Of a stretch of DNA of 64,000 bases, positions 7,207 through 14,575 are shown one piece after another; the first letter of the stretch is position 1, and the number at the start of each line of letters is the position of its first letter. The position numbers were made by a program, and so were the translations under genes. A model generated the notes under the pieces. That model ran no database searches, was not told the DNA's origin, and worked only from the letters and a program-made list of their open reading frames with translations. The stretch lies in contig NC_022521.1 in the NCBI RefSeq assembly GCF_000591035.1, forward strand, positions 930,001 to 994,000. Direction: 5' to 3'. The stretch is from Aeropyrum camini SY1 = JCM 12091 (lineage in GTDB: Archaea > Thermoproteota > Thermoprotei_A > Sulfolobales > Acidilobaceae).

Positions 7207-8376
7207 CTAGTCTAGGGGGCTAATGCCGGTCTCCAGTATTTTCGCTATCTCCCCCTCACTCTTCCTCGGCTTCCTGAAGGAAACCCTCACACCATCAACC
7301 CCTCGCGAGACTCCGGCTATCTCGAGATGCACGCCTAGGCTGGCGAAGTAGGCTATAACCTCCTCAGTCTCATCCTCGCCCCCGAGGACAAGCTCGAACT
7401 CCTCCACAAGCCTCTCACCCCTGCTCACAGCCTCCACAGCCTCTATAGCAGGGGCGAGTATAGCCTCCCCCAGCTCGCCGTAGCTCCTCCGGCCCGTCTC
7501 CCACTCCCTGAAGATCTCCCTGAGAATCCGGGGAAATAGGAAGGACCTCCCCTCCTCGAACGGGTACCTCATCCCAAGCCTGATGTCCCCTATGTTTGTG
7601 CTGCTCGTGGTGTACTTCAGGGGCTCCACCCTACCCTCAGGATCCTTCACTATAACCCCCTCCCTACCCCTCCTCTCCAGGTCCTCGACTATCCTGTAGA
7701 GCCTCTCCACACCCAGGCCGTCCACGGGGAGTTCTGCGAGCAGGTTAACCGTCCTGAGGCCGTGCTCGGGGGCTAGGGCGAACTTCGCCCTAGGAGGCAG
7801 CGGTGTCCCCTCCTTGAATATGTCGAATATGAAGTAGCCGAAGCCGGGGGCCTCCTCGTAGTAGTATCTGGTGTAGGGGTTCTCAAGCCCCACAACCTCC
7901 CCGGCTATGTAGGAGCCAGGGCCAAGGCTGTCTAGAAGGCTCTGGAGAGCCTCCCCATGGAGCCTCCTGAGCCTTCTGGTGGTGTAGGGGCATACCAAGC
8001 CTCCTCGTGTAGCAGCGTATATCCTGCCGCCGAGGGAGAAGACCCTGACGTTGTAGCCGTTCATCTTCTCCTCGACAAGCACCGTCGGCCCGGGGAACCA
8101 CCTGGGAACAGCGATCCTGGGCAGCAGCATCCTCCTTATCGAGGGGTATCCCCAGACGACGAGATGCTCACCACGCCTGAACGCCACGAGGGTGCCTTCA
8201 GGAACCCCGCGGAACTGCCGCCTAAACCCCACGTAGACGAGGTCCTCGAACCTGGATACCCTCACGCTCCTCCTCGTCGAGAGGCTCTCGAGGTCTACGG
8301 TAGACGGGTCTACGCCCACGGCTGTCAATGCCCTGCCGAGGACCTCAGACGCTCCGGCCAAAGCAGGAGCACCCAT
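7207..8376 (-). CDS. ATP-dependent RNA ligase (Pab1020 family)
   Basis: Nucleotidyltransferase RNA ligase of 389 residues. Motif I is EEKMNGYNVR (catalytic Lys at about 104, K-x-N-G form). Motifs IIIa and IV appear as FGYFIFDI and EGVIVKDP, and motif V as EPLKYTT. The Pyrococcus abyssi homologue circularises single-stranded RNA and works as a dimer. Here it starts at ATG 8376 and heads a run of three genes (ligase, PIN partner, secreted protein) on the same strand with gaps under 40 bases or overlaps. The biological RNA substrate is unknown. Confidence 0.9.
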   Translation of the reverse strand: MGAPALAGASEVLGRALTAVGVDPSTVDLESLSTRRSVRVSRFEDLVYVGFRRQFRGVPEGTLVAFRRGEHLVVWGYPSIRRMLLPRIAVPRWFPGPTVLVEEKMNGYNVRVFSLGGRIYAATRGGLVCPYTTRRLRRLHGEALQSLLDSLGPGSYIAGEVVGLENPYTRYYYEEAPGFGYFIFDIFKEGTPLPPRAKFALAPEHGLRTVNLLAELPVDGLGVERLYRIVEDLERRGREGVIVKDPEGRVEPLKYTTSSTNIGDIRLGMRYPFEEGRSFLFPRILREIFREWETGRRSYGELGEAILAPAIEAVEAVSRGERLVEEFELVLGGEDETEEVIAYFASLGVHLEIAGVSRGVDGVRVSFRKPRKSEGEIAKILETGISPLD

Positions 8377-8431
8377 GATAAGTCTTGTAATAGGCCAGAC
8401 AAAACTGTGTATCCAAGACTGAGAGTCTAGG

Positions 8432-8761
8432 CTAGAATACTAGGGGTGTATATCCTTTGCCTAGGAGCTCCGCTATCTTAGCCCCCACGTACTCTACCCT
8501 CACCTTATCCTTCAACGCCTCCTCAAAGCCGCCGATCTCCGCCACCCTCTTGCACGCTAGGGGGGTTCCCTTAACCTCGGAGTAGGCCGCTATAGCCTCC
8601 AGGAGCCTCTGGTTGCCTCTAGCTATCTCAGCCTCGATAGGCCCGAAAAATATTAGCTCCACATCCTCGGCCCAGCCTCTCTTCAAAGCGTTGGTAGCCC
8701 AGAGCATTCCCGTCAAAGCCTTGTCAACGTCGCTGCTCGATATTATGACAAGGGCTTTCAC
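8432..8761 (-). CDS. DsrE-family protein
   Basis: About 109 residues with the DsrE/YchN-like pattern: a hydrophobic first strand with SSSD, then ALTGMLWATNAL helix, VELIFFGPIEA strand and the closing strand VRVEYVGAKIAELL. A Cys (LACKRV) lies where DsrE-like sulfur relay proteins often have the reactive cysteine. GTG 8761 or the adjoining TTG 8764 is the start, downstream of a clear TATA box and a palindrome (8773-8789). Function is predicted only from the family: possible persulfide transfer or sensing. Confidence 0.75.
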   Translation of the reverse strand: MKALVIISSSDVDKALTGMLWATNALKRGWAEDVELIFFGPIEAEIARGNQRLLEAIAAYSEVKGTPLACKRVAEIGGFEEALKDKVRVEYVGAKIAELLGKGYTPLVF

Positions 8762-8772
8762 CAAAGCCTGAC

Positions 8773-8789
8773 ACCATTAGAATAATGGT
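8773..8789. promoter_or_regulatory. Palindromic operator at the DsrE-gene transcription start
   Basis: A perfect inverted repeat, ACCATTA-gaa-TAATGGT, sits between the TATA box (8801-8808) and the start codon, over the expected transcription start. This is the usual position of an archaeal repressor site. No regulator gene adjoins it. Confidence 0.5.
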
Positions 8790-8800
8790 CGGCATAAGTT

Positions 8801-8808
8801 ATTTATAA
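8801..8808 (-). promoter_or_regulatory. TATA box of the DsrE-family gene
   Basis: Minus-strand TTATAAAT (in the context CGTTATAAATAACTT) lies about 40 bases before the start codon. Confidence 0.6.
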
Positions 8809-8891
8809 CGATGGGTAGTGGGCTGTAGTCCCCTCAGGCCTTGCTCAACAAGCCAGCCCAGCTCCTGCTTCGGCTAAAAGACCGGGGCAGG

Positions 8892-9335
8892 CTAGCCTCC
8901 AACCCTGAATTCAGCTTCGACCAGTATGTGCTCCTCGCTATTAACGTCTTCAAGGATTTTCACGATCTTATATTCACCCGGATTGAAGTCAAAAGATTCT
9001 GGTTTAAAAACTGCTACAACCTTGGTTTCTCCAGGCTTTATAGTGTCTTTGGAGATGGGAAAAACAGGATTAAACTTGGGGTCCGCCACCCATGTCCCGC
9101 CGTCCCAAGTGTACAGGGTCCACCCGATATAGTACTCTAGAGTGCGGTAGCCGTTATTCACAAGCTTGACTGTTACAGTGTCGCCGCTACCGTAGACTTG
9201 CTTATCCGGCTCCAGATAAACAGCCTCACCCACCATATCCTCCGCCGGGAGATTTATGTTTGTTAAGGCGAGGTAGGTCGAGGGCACAGCTACTAGAATG
9301 CCCAGGAGTAAACCTGCAAGTATATATTTTAACAT
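8892..9335 (-). CDS. Secreted or membrane-anchored protein with Ig-like fold
   Basis: An N-terminal hydrophobic segment (KYILAGLLLGILVAV) is followed by about 120 residues of beta-strand pattern. Motifs resemble bacterial Ig-like or BsuPI-type domains: SGDTVTVKLVNNGY, then a Trp-rich centre (GWTLYTWDGGTWV), then PGETKVVAVF and PGEYKI. ATG 9335 is preceded by GGTGTT. Probably an extracytoplasmic binding or structural protein; function unknown. It uses more A/T-ending codons than its neighbours. Confidence 0.6.
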   Translation of the reverse strand: MLKYILAGLLLGILVAVPSTYLALTNINLPAEDMVGEAVYLEPDKQVYGSGDTVTVKLVNNGYRTLEYYIGWTLYTWDGGTWVADPKFNPVFPISKDTIKPGETKVVAVFKPESFDFNPGEYKIVKILEDVNSEEHILVEAEFRVGG

Positions 9336-9408
9336 AACACCTGCACAACCAGGCACTAAACCCATTAAACCAGAGAGAAGCCAAACTGTTATACGGGAAT
9401 ATGTATCT

Positions 9409-9423
9409 AGGCTATTTTAGCCT
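9409..9423. repeat. Short inverted repeat upstream of the Ig-like protein gene
   Basis: AGGCTA-ttt-TAGCCT, six-base perfect arms, lies between copB (whose stop is to the right) and the Ig-like gene. It may be an operator for the latter or a hairpin at the end of the copB message. Confidence 0.3.
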
Positions 9424-9548
9424 CTAATCAGCTGGAAAGCTATCCACTGCGAGTACCCCTACCGGGAGTATGCCTCCTGGGAGAGCTTGCTTGGCTCTCC
9501 AGCTTTTACGTCTTCTTCTAATCAGGCGTGATCAAGTGCATTCTATGT

Positions 9549-11555
9549 CTATCGTAGTAGTGTTGCGTTGACCGCGACTATCACGGTGCTCATGCTCATT
9601 AGGAAGGCGCCTGCCGCGGGAGGTAGTAGTATGCCGATGGGGTATAGGATGCCTGCCGCCAGTGGGAGCGCTATCGCGTTGTATCCTGTAGCCCAGGCCA
9701 AGTTCTGGACGACCTTCCTGTATGTTTTCCTGGAGAGTTCAATAGCCACGGGCACGTCGCGCGGGTCATTCTTAACTAGGACTATGTCTGCCGACTCTAT
9801 GGCAATGTCCGTTCCGGCTCCTATCGCTATGCCCACGTCGGCTTCGATGAGGGCCGGCGCGTCGTTGACCCCGTCGCCTACCATCGCTACTATATGCCCC
9901 TTCGACCTTACCTGCCTAACAACCTCCACCTTCTCATGAGGAAGGACTTCTGCGTAGAACTCGTCGATCCCGAGCTCTTTGGCAACCCACTCGGCGACGC
10001 GCCTGTTATCGCCGGTGAGCATTATAGGCTTTATGCCCATCTTCTTCAAGGTAGCTATAGCCTCTCTGCTCTCCTCCCTTATCACGTCAGAGAGGGCTAT
10101 AGCTGCGGCTGGCCTCCGGTTCACTAGGAGGAAGACAACGGTCTTCCCCTGCCGTACGAGAGTATCTACCCTGCCGTCGGAGACCTCCAAGCCAGCTTCC
10201 TTTAAGTACCCGGGGCTCACTACCATTGCCTCAATGCCGTTTACCCTACCCACAACCCCCTTGCCAGGCATCGCTCTGAAATCCTCAACAGGCCGGAGCT
10301 TTACTCCTCTGGACTTCGCATACCTCACTATGCTCTGGGCTATGGGGTGTTCGCTCCGACCCTCGAGACTGGCGGCTATGGCCAGAGCCTCCTCCGGGTC
10401 CATGCTCCCGAGGGCCACCAAGTCCGTGACCTCGAAAACGCCCTTCGTCAGTGTGCCTGTCTTGTCGAAAACAACTGCCGTAACCTCCCTAGCTTTCTCA
10501 AAGCCTATCCTATCCCTAATCAGTATACCCTTGGCTGCCGCCAGAGCTGTAGAGCGGGCTATGACGAGGGGGACCGCCAGGCCTAGGGCGTGGGGGCAGG
10601 CTATAACCATGACTGTAACAGCCCGTTCTAGGGCGAAGGTGGCTGGCTGCCCTAGGTAGAGCCATGTGAAGGCGGTAAAGCCCCCACCGGTGAGAGCTAT
10701 AACGGTTAGCCACTTTGCCACCCTGTTGGATATGTCCTGGGCCCTCGACTTGCTCTCCTGTATACTCTTGATAAGCTCTATAACCTGTGCTATGTAAGTC
10801 TCCCTACCGGTCTTTTCAGCCCTCACTATAATAGAGCCCTCTAGGTTGACAGCCCCCGCTATGACCTTATCCCCGGGCCGTTTCGTGACGGGTTTAGATT
10901 CGCCTGTGACCAGAGCCTCGTCAACGCTGGTGACACCCTCCACCACTACACCGTCAACGGGCATCTTCTCTCCAGGCTTGACCAAAACCTTGTCACCAGG
11001 CTTCACCATAGATACGTCAACATTGACTATCTCACCCTCCTCTGTGACCAGGTGGGCGGTGGCGGGGAGGGACTTGGCCAGAAGCTCGAGGGCACGTGAA
11101 GCCCTCGAGATCGTCTTCATCTCAATCCAGTGTCCGAGGAGCATCACGTCTATAAGGGTTGCCAGTTCCCAGAAGAACGTCGCCCCTTCTATGAAGAAGA
11201 CCACTGCACTGCTGTATATATATGCTGTTGTGATGGCAATGCCGATAAGAGTCATCATACCCGGTGTCCATCTCCTAAGCTCCCTAACGAGCCCGCTGAG
11301 GAAGGGCGAGCCTCCGTAGACGTAGACGGCTGTTGACAAGCCCCATAGGAGGGGTAGCGAGCCTGGCATTGCCAGCTCTGAGCCCAGCACCCACCTCTGG
11401 ATCGATGGCGAGAGGATGAGGATTGGGACCGTTAGTATTGAGGAGACTATAAACCTCCTCTTATACTCGCCCGCGTGATCCGCATGGTCTTGTCGACTCT
11501 TCGCCCGGGAGTGATGATCGTGCCCATGGTTACCGTGGTCTCCATGCATTTTCAT
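9549..11555 (-). CDS. copB: Copper-translocating P1B-type ATPase, CopB-like
   Basis: A P-type ATPase of about 668 residues that exports copper across the cytoplasmic membrane. The N-terminus is a His-rich metal-binding tail (HGDHGNHGHDHH), not a CxxC domain. The ion-binding membrane motif is CPH (VIACPHALGLAVP), the P1B-3 form associated with Cu2+/Cu+ CopB pumps. The phosphorylation site is DKTGTLTKG, the TGES loop is LVTGESKPV, and the hinge is GDGVNDAPAL. A TATA element (CTTAAATTA on the minus strand, about 11598-11606) precedes ATG 11555. No copper regulator or chaperone gene adjoins it. Confidence 0.95.
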   Translation of the reverse strand: MKMHGDHGNHGHDHHSRAKSRQDHADHAGEYKRRFIVSSILTVPILILSPSIQRWVLGSELAMPGSLPLLWGLSTAVYVYGGSPFLSGLVRELRRWTPGMMTLIGIAITTAYIYSSAVVFFIEGATFFWELATLIDVMLLGHWIEMKTISRASRALELLAKSLPATAHLVTEEGEIVNVDVSMVKPGDKVLVKPGEKMPVDGVVVEGVTSVDEALVTGESKPVTKRPGDKVIAGAVNLEGSIIVRAEKTGRETYIAQVIELIKSIQESKSRAQDISNRVAKWLTVIALTGGGFTAFTWLYLGQPATFALERAVTVMVIACPHALGLAVPLVIARSTALAAAKGILIRDRIGFEKAREVTAVVFDKTGTLTKGVFEVTDLVALGSMDPEEALAIAASLEGRSEHPIAQSIVRYAKSRGVKLRPVEDFRAMPGKGVVGRVNGIEAMVVSPGYLKEAGLEVSDGRVDTLVRQGKTVVFLLVNRRPAAAIALSDVIREESREAIATLKKMGIKPIMLTGDNRRVAEWVAKELGIDEFYAEVLPHEKVEVVRQVRSKGHIVAMVGDGVNDAPALIEADVGIAIGAGTDIAIESADIVLVKNDPRDVPVAIELSRKTYRKVVQNLAWATGYNAIALPLAAGILYPIGILLPPAAGAFLMSMSTVIVAVNATLLR

Positions 11556-11682
11556 CACAGCCTAAACTAGCCAACTGTAAGGGAGGGTGCACAAGCATAA
11601 TTTAAGCCATAAAGTTCTGCGGCTGACATGGTGATAAATATTCGATACAAACAAAGGCTAATTAAACTACAGACAGTTCAGA

Positions 11683-11704
11683 GGTAGCAAGCCCCAATGC
11701 TACC
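11683..11704. repeat. Small inverted repeat downstream of ubiA
   Basis: GGTAGC and GCTACC are separated by ten bases in the 240-base gap between ubiA and copB. It may form a hairpin at the 3' end of the ubiA message. The rest of this gap holds the copB promoter and no gene. Confidence 0.3.
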
Positions 11705-11794
11705 AGGCCTAAGCCTGTCCCACGCCACTTGCAGAGAGGCTTTATCACAGTACCAGGATCAGTCAACAGCTTATGTTGTCAGGAGATGGTTCAC

Positions 11795-12745
11795 TCACCC
11801 ATCCGAGAAGAATCGGAGTTTATGTTGGAGTGTATCTATTATAATGCCAATGCCTATGAGGATTGGCACGGCAAGGTTCAGGTTGAAGCTCTCCTTAACC
11901 CTTCCCAGCCAGGCCATAGTCTGCACAAGTATTATCACTGAGGCTGTGAGGGCCGTAGAGGCTGTGGCTATAGCTCCGAGGTCGTAGGCTTCTACCCCCA
12001 TAGCGAAGAGGGCTATGGATGCTGCGTGCATGGCTAGGGATGCTGCGAGGGCTCCTTTCTCGCCTATCGCTGCTGGTATGCTCTTCAGCCCGTGGTTCCT
12101 GTCGAAGTCTATGTCCATAATGCTGTATATGGTGTCGAACCCCGCGACCCAGAGTGACACGGCCGCGACGTACAGCCATGGAACGCTTCTGAGGACCTCG
12201 GCCAGGCTTGAGGCCTCGTCTCCCGAGGCCGCCACGGCACCCCCAAAGACCACGCTCCCAAGGACTACGCCGAGGTGGAGGTGAGGTAGGGGGTGAATGC
12301 GTTTAGCGTGGGGGTAGGTAAGGGCTATAGCCAGGACTAGTGGGGAGAGTAGTAGGGCATACTTGTTCAGGAGGGCTGCGGAGGCGAAGTAGATGGCCGA
12401 GCCCAAGGCAACTATAGCCCACGCCTCCCTCATAGTCACCGCACCAACTACAAGCGGCCTCCTCATGGTCCTTGGGTTCAGCCTGTCTATGTCCAGGTCG
12501 GCTATATTATTGTAGGCCATCCCCGCGAGCCTCAGGCCGACGACCGCGGCAGCCATGAGGATGGCGTCGGCCAGGGTGAATGGGTATCCGGATAGTAGGG
12601 CTCCCACGTAGGCGAAGGGGAGGCTGAATATAGTGTGCTCTATCCTCACGAGCCTCATGTAGGCGTGGAGCCTCCCTCCCTTCCTGAGAGCTCCCGCGTC
12701 CCACGAGAGGCTAGTCGAGCCCGTACTCTCCCCACCTGGCCTCAA
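11795..12745 (-). CDS. UbiA-family prenyltransferase
   Basis: Polytopic membrane prenyltransferase with about eight hydrophobic helices. The first Asp-rich motif is NNIADLDIDRLNPRT (about residues 80-94) and the second is YSIMDIDFDRNHGLKS, both binding Mg2+-diphosphate. A preceding TTG (12745) fits a GGTGA motif and makes the gene overlap the end of the UbiD gene by about 35 bases; ATG 12658 would remove about 30 N-terminal residues. The acceptor is not determined by sequence: a hydroxybenzoate or naphthoate ring (quinone synthesis) is likely from the UbiD partner. Confidence 0.85.
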   Translation of the reverse strand: MRPGGESTGSTSLSWDAGALRKGGRLHAYMRLVRIEHTIFSLPFAYVGALLSGYPFTLADAILMAAAVVGLRLAGMAYNNIADLDIDRLNPRTMRRPLVVGAVTMREAWAIVALGSAIYFASAALLNKYALLLSPLVLAIALTYPHAKRIHPLPHLHLGVVLGSVVFGGAVAASGDEASSLAEVLRSVPWLYVAAVSLWVAGFDTIYSIMDIDFDRNHGLKSIPAAIGEKGALAASLAMHAASIALFAMGVEAYDLGAIATASTALTASVIILVQTMAWLGRVKESFNLNLAVPILIGIGIIIDTLQHKLRFFSDG

Positions 12746-14174
12746 CAAGCCTCACCGTCTCCGGATCTGGGGCCACCTCCTCGGGCCACTCCCTCCCCCC
12801 ATACTCCTCGGGGAGCTTCCTGGTGGCGTCTATACCCAGCTTGCTGCCGTACATGGGGGTGGGGGTGGCTGGGTCTAGCTCGTCTGTGTGGCTGTGGGGG
12901 ACGACGAGGACGTCCCTCTGGGGGTCTACGTGGCTTGACACGGCCCATATAACCTGGTTTACATCGTGCACGTCTATGTCGTGGTCGACGACAACTATAA
13001 TCTTCGTCAGGCTAAGCTGGCCGAGGCCCATGAGCGCTAGCAGAGCCTTCTTCCCGTGGCCGGGATACCTCTTCTTTATCGAAACGAAGGCCATCCCCTG
13101 GAACACCCCGTGGGGGGGCAGGTCGATGTCCACAACCTCCGGGAGTAGAGTCTGTATCGCGGGGAGGAATATCCTCTCCGCGAACTTCCCTATAACCACG
13201 TCCTCGAGAGGCGGCTTGCCAGTGACGCTGCCATAGTATATAGGCTCGTCCCTGTGCCACACCCTCTCCAGGTGGAACGTGGGGAAGAGCCTGGAGGGCT
13301 TGTCGTAGTAGCCGAAGTGGTCGCCGTAGGGCCCCTCCTCCCTGAGGTCCTCAAGGTCTATATAACCCTCGAGCACTATCTCCGCGTTAGCAGGCACGTG
13401 GATCCCGTTGGGGAGCCTATACACCGGCAGCCCCTCCCCCCGGACGACGCCAGCGAAGAGGTGCTTATCTATAGGGTAGGGAACGGGCATAGCGCCGGTG
13501 AGTAGCGTGCCTGGGTCGGAGCCTATAACCAGCGCCGCTGGTATCCTATTCTCACCCTTCTCCACAGAATCCTGCTGCGCCTGCATACCCCTCTTGTGTA
13601 TCTGCCAGTGAACCACTCCCTCCCTCTCACCGGCTATCATAACCCTGTAGACACCCATGTTCATGACCCCCCTGACAGGGTCTCTAACGTGGACGAGGGC
13701 ATAGGTGAGGTAGCGCCCCCCATCCTTAGGCCACACCTTGAAGGCGGGTATAGAGTGGAAGCTCGCCTCGCGGCCCTCGAGAACGTTGGCCGTGAACCCC
13801 GCCCTACCCACAGCCCTGGGCATGTACCTACCCAGGCTGAGGACCTCGCCGAGGCTCCTAAGCTTCCCGCCGATACCCAGGGGTGGGGGACCCTTTAGCG
13901 GTTCGAAAAGCCTCTCACCTATGTCCTCTAGCCTCTCAACACCGAGGGCCTCCCTGACGGCTTCGAGGCTGCAGAATATATTGCCAGCAACCCTGAACCC
14001 TCTATGTCCCTTCACCCTTTCGAATAGCACCGCATAGCCTGAGCCCTTGTACATGATCCTCCTAAGAATCTCAGGGATCTCCAGCACCGGGGTGACCTCG
14101 GCCCTGACCCTCCTCAGCATACCCTTGGACTCGAGGAACTCGAGGTAGGATCTAAGGTCGGCTGTGGGCTTCAA
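12711..14174 (-). CDS. UbiD-family prenyl-FMN-dependent decarboxylase
   Basis: A 487-residue UbiD-type (de)carboxylase. Signatures include the cofactor/substrate region HKRGMQAQQDS, ENRIPAALVIGSDPG and the acidic active-site segment EGPYGDHFGYYD. It requires prenylated FMN made by UbiX, which is encoded at 62354-62947. Possible roles are aromatic-acid decarboxylation in menaquinone synthesis, suggested by the adjoining UbiA, or decarboxylation of trans-anhydromevalonate 5-phosphate, an archaeal isoprenoid step established in A. pernix for a UbiD homologue. Sequence alone does not separate these. The start is TTG 14174. Confidence 0.9.
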   Translation of the reverse strand: MKPTADLRSYLEFLESKGMLRRVRAEVTPVLEIPEILRRIMYKGSGYAVLFERVKGHRGFRVAGNIFCSLEAVREALGVERLEDIGERLFEPLKGPPPLGIGGKLRSLGEVLSLGRYMPRAVGRAGFTANVLEGREASFHSIPAFKVWPKDGGRYLTYALVHVRDPVRGVMNMGVYRVMIAGEREGVVHWQIHKRGMQAQQDSVEKGENRIPAALVIGSDPGTLLTGAMPVPYPIDKHLFAGVVRGEGLPVYRLPNGIHVPANAEIVLEGYIDLEDLREEGPYGDHFGYYDKPSRLFPTFHLERVWHRDEPIYYGSVTGKPPLEDVVIGKFAERIFLPAIQTLLPEVVDIDLPPHGVFQGMAFVSIKKRYPGHGKKALLALMGLGQLSLTKIIVVVDHDIDVHDVNQVIWAVSSHVDPQRDVLVVPHSHTDELDPATPTPMYGSKLGIDATRKLPEEYGGREWPEEVAPDPETVRLVEARWGEYGLD

Positions 14175-14336
14175 AACAGGGGCACCCCATCAACCGGGAG
14201 TTGGAGGCCGAGGGTATAAACGGGGGGTATAGGCCTGGGGGCTGGCTGTAGTTCCGCCCATGCATGGTATATCCACGCACCTCCTCCCCTAGGGTAACAC
14301 CATCCATCACAGCTCTAACAGGCCGAGGGCCTTAGG

Positions 14337-14573
14337 ATGTGTAGGGTGCAGGCTATGGCAGGGCCGGCTGACGGCGAGGTGGTGATAACATACAGCCCTC
14401 ACGCCAGGAGGAGGGCTGAAGCCCTGGCGTGGTTCTTCCAGAGGCTAGGCCTGAAGGTAGTCATGAGGGAGGCGGGTGATGAGGGGGTTAGCGTTAGGTA
14501 CGCTGGTGTGTGGTGGGGGGACCCGGACGAGGCGATCCGCCACATAGTCTCAAGGCTGTACAGCTCCGGCTAG
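14337..14573 (+). CDS. Small hypothetical protein
   Basis: Up to 78 residues with alternating strand-helix-strand-helix pattern (VVITYSPHARRRAEALAWFF, then LKVVMREAG and VSVRYAGVWWGD). It resembles a small alpha/beta domain but I recognise no family. Starts at ATG 14337 or internal ATG 14355 are possible. It lies between the UbiD gene (divergent) and an unknown gene (convergent, stop two bases away). Coding potential is supported by ordered pattern and codon use only. Confidence 0.45.
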   Translation: MCRVQAMAGPADGEVVITYSPHARRRAEALAWFFQRLGLKVVMREAGDEGVSVRYAGVWWGDPDEAIRHIVSRLYSSG

Positions 14574-14575
14574 CA

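Noticed and set aside
9420-9548. Possible small RNA in the gap after copB
   Set aside because: Weak complementary segments (around 9431 and 9511) exist but no promoter or stable fold is clear by eye.
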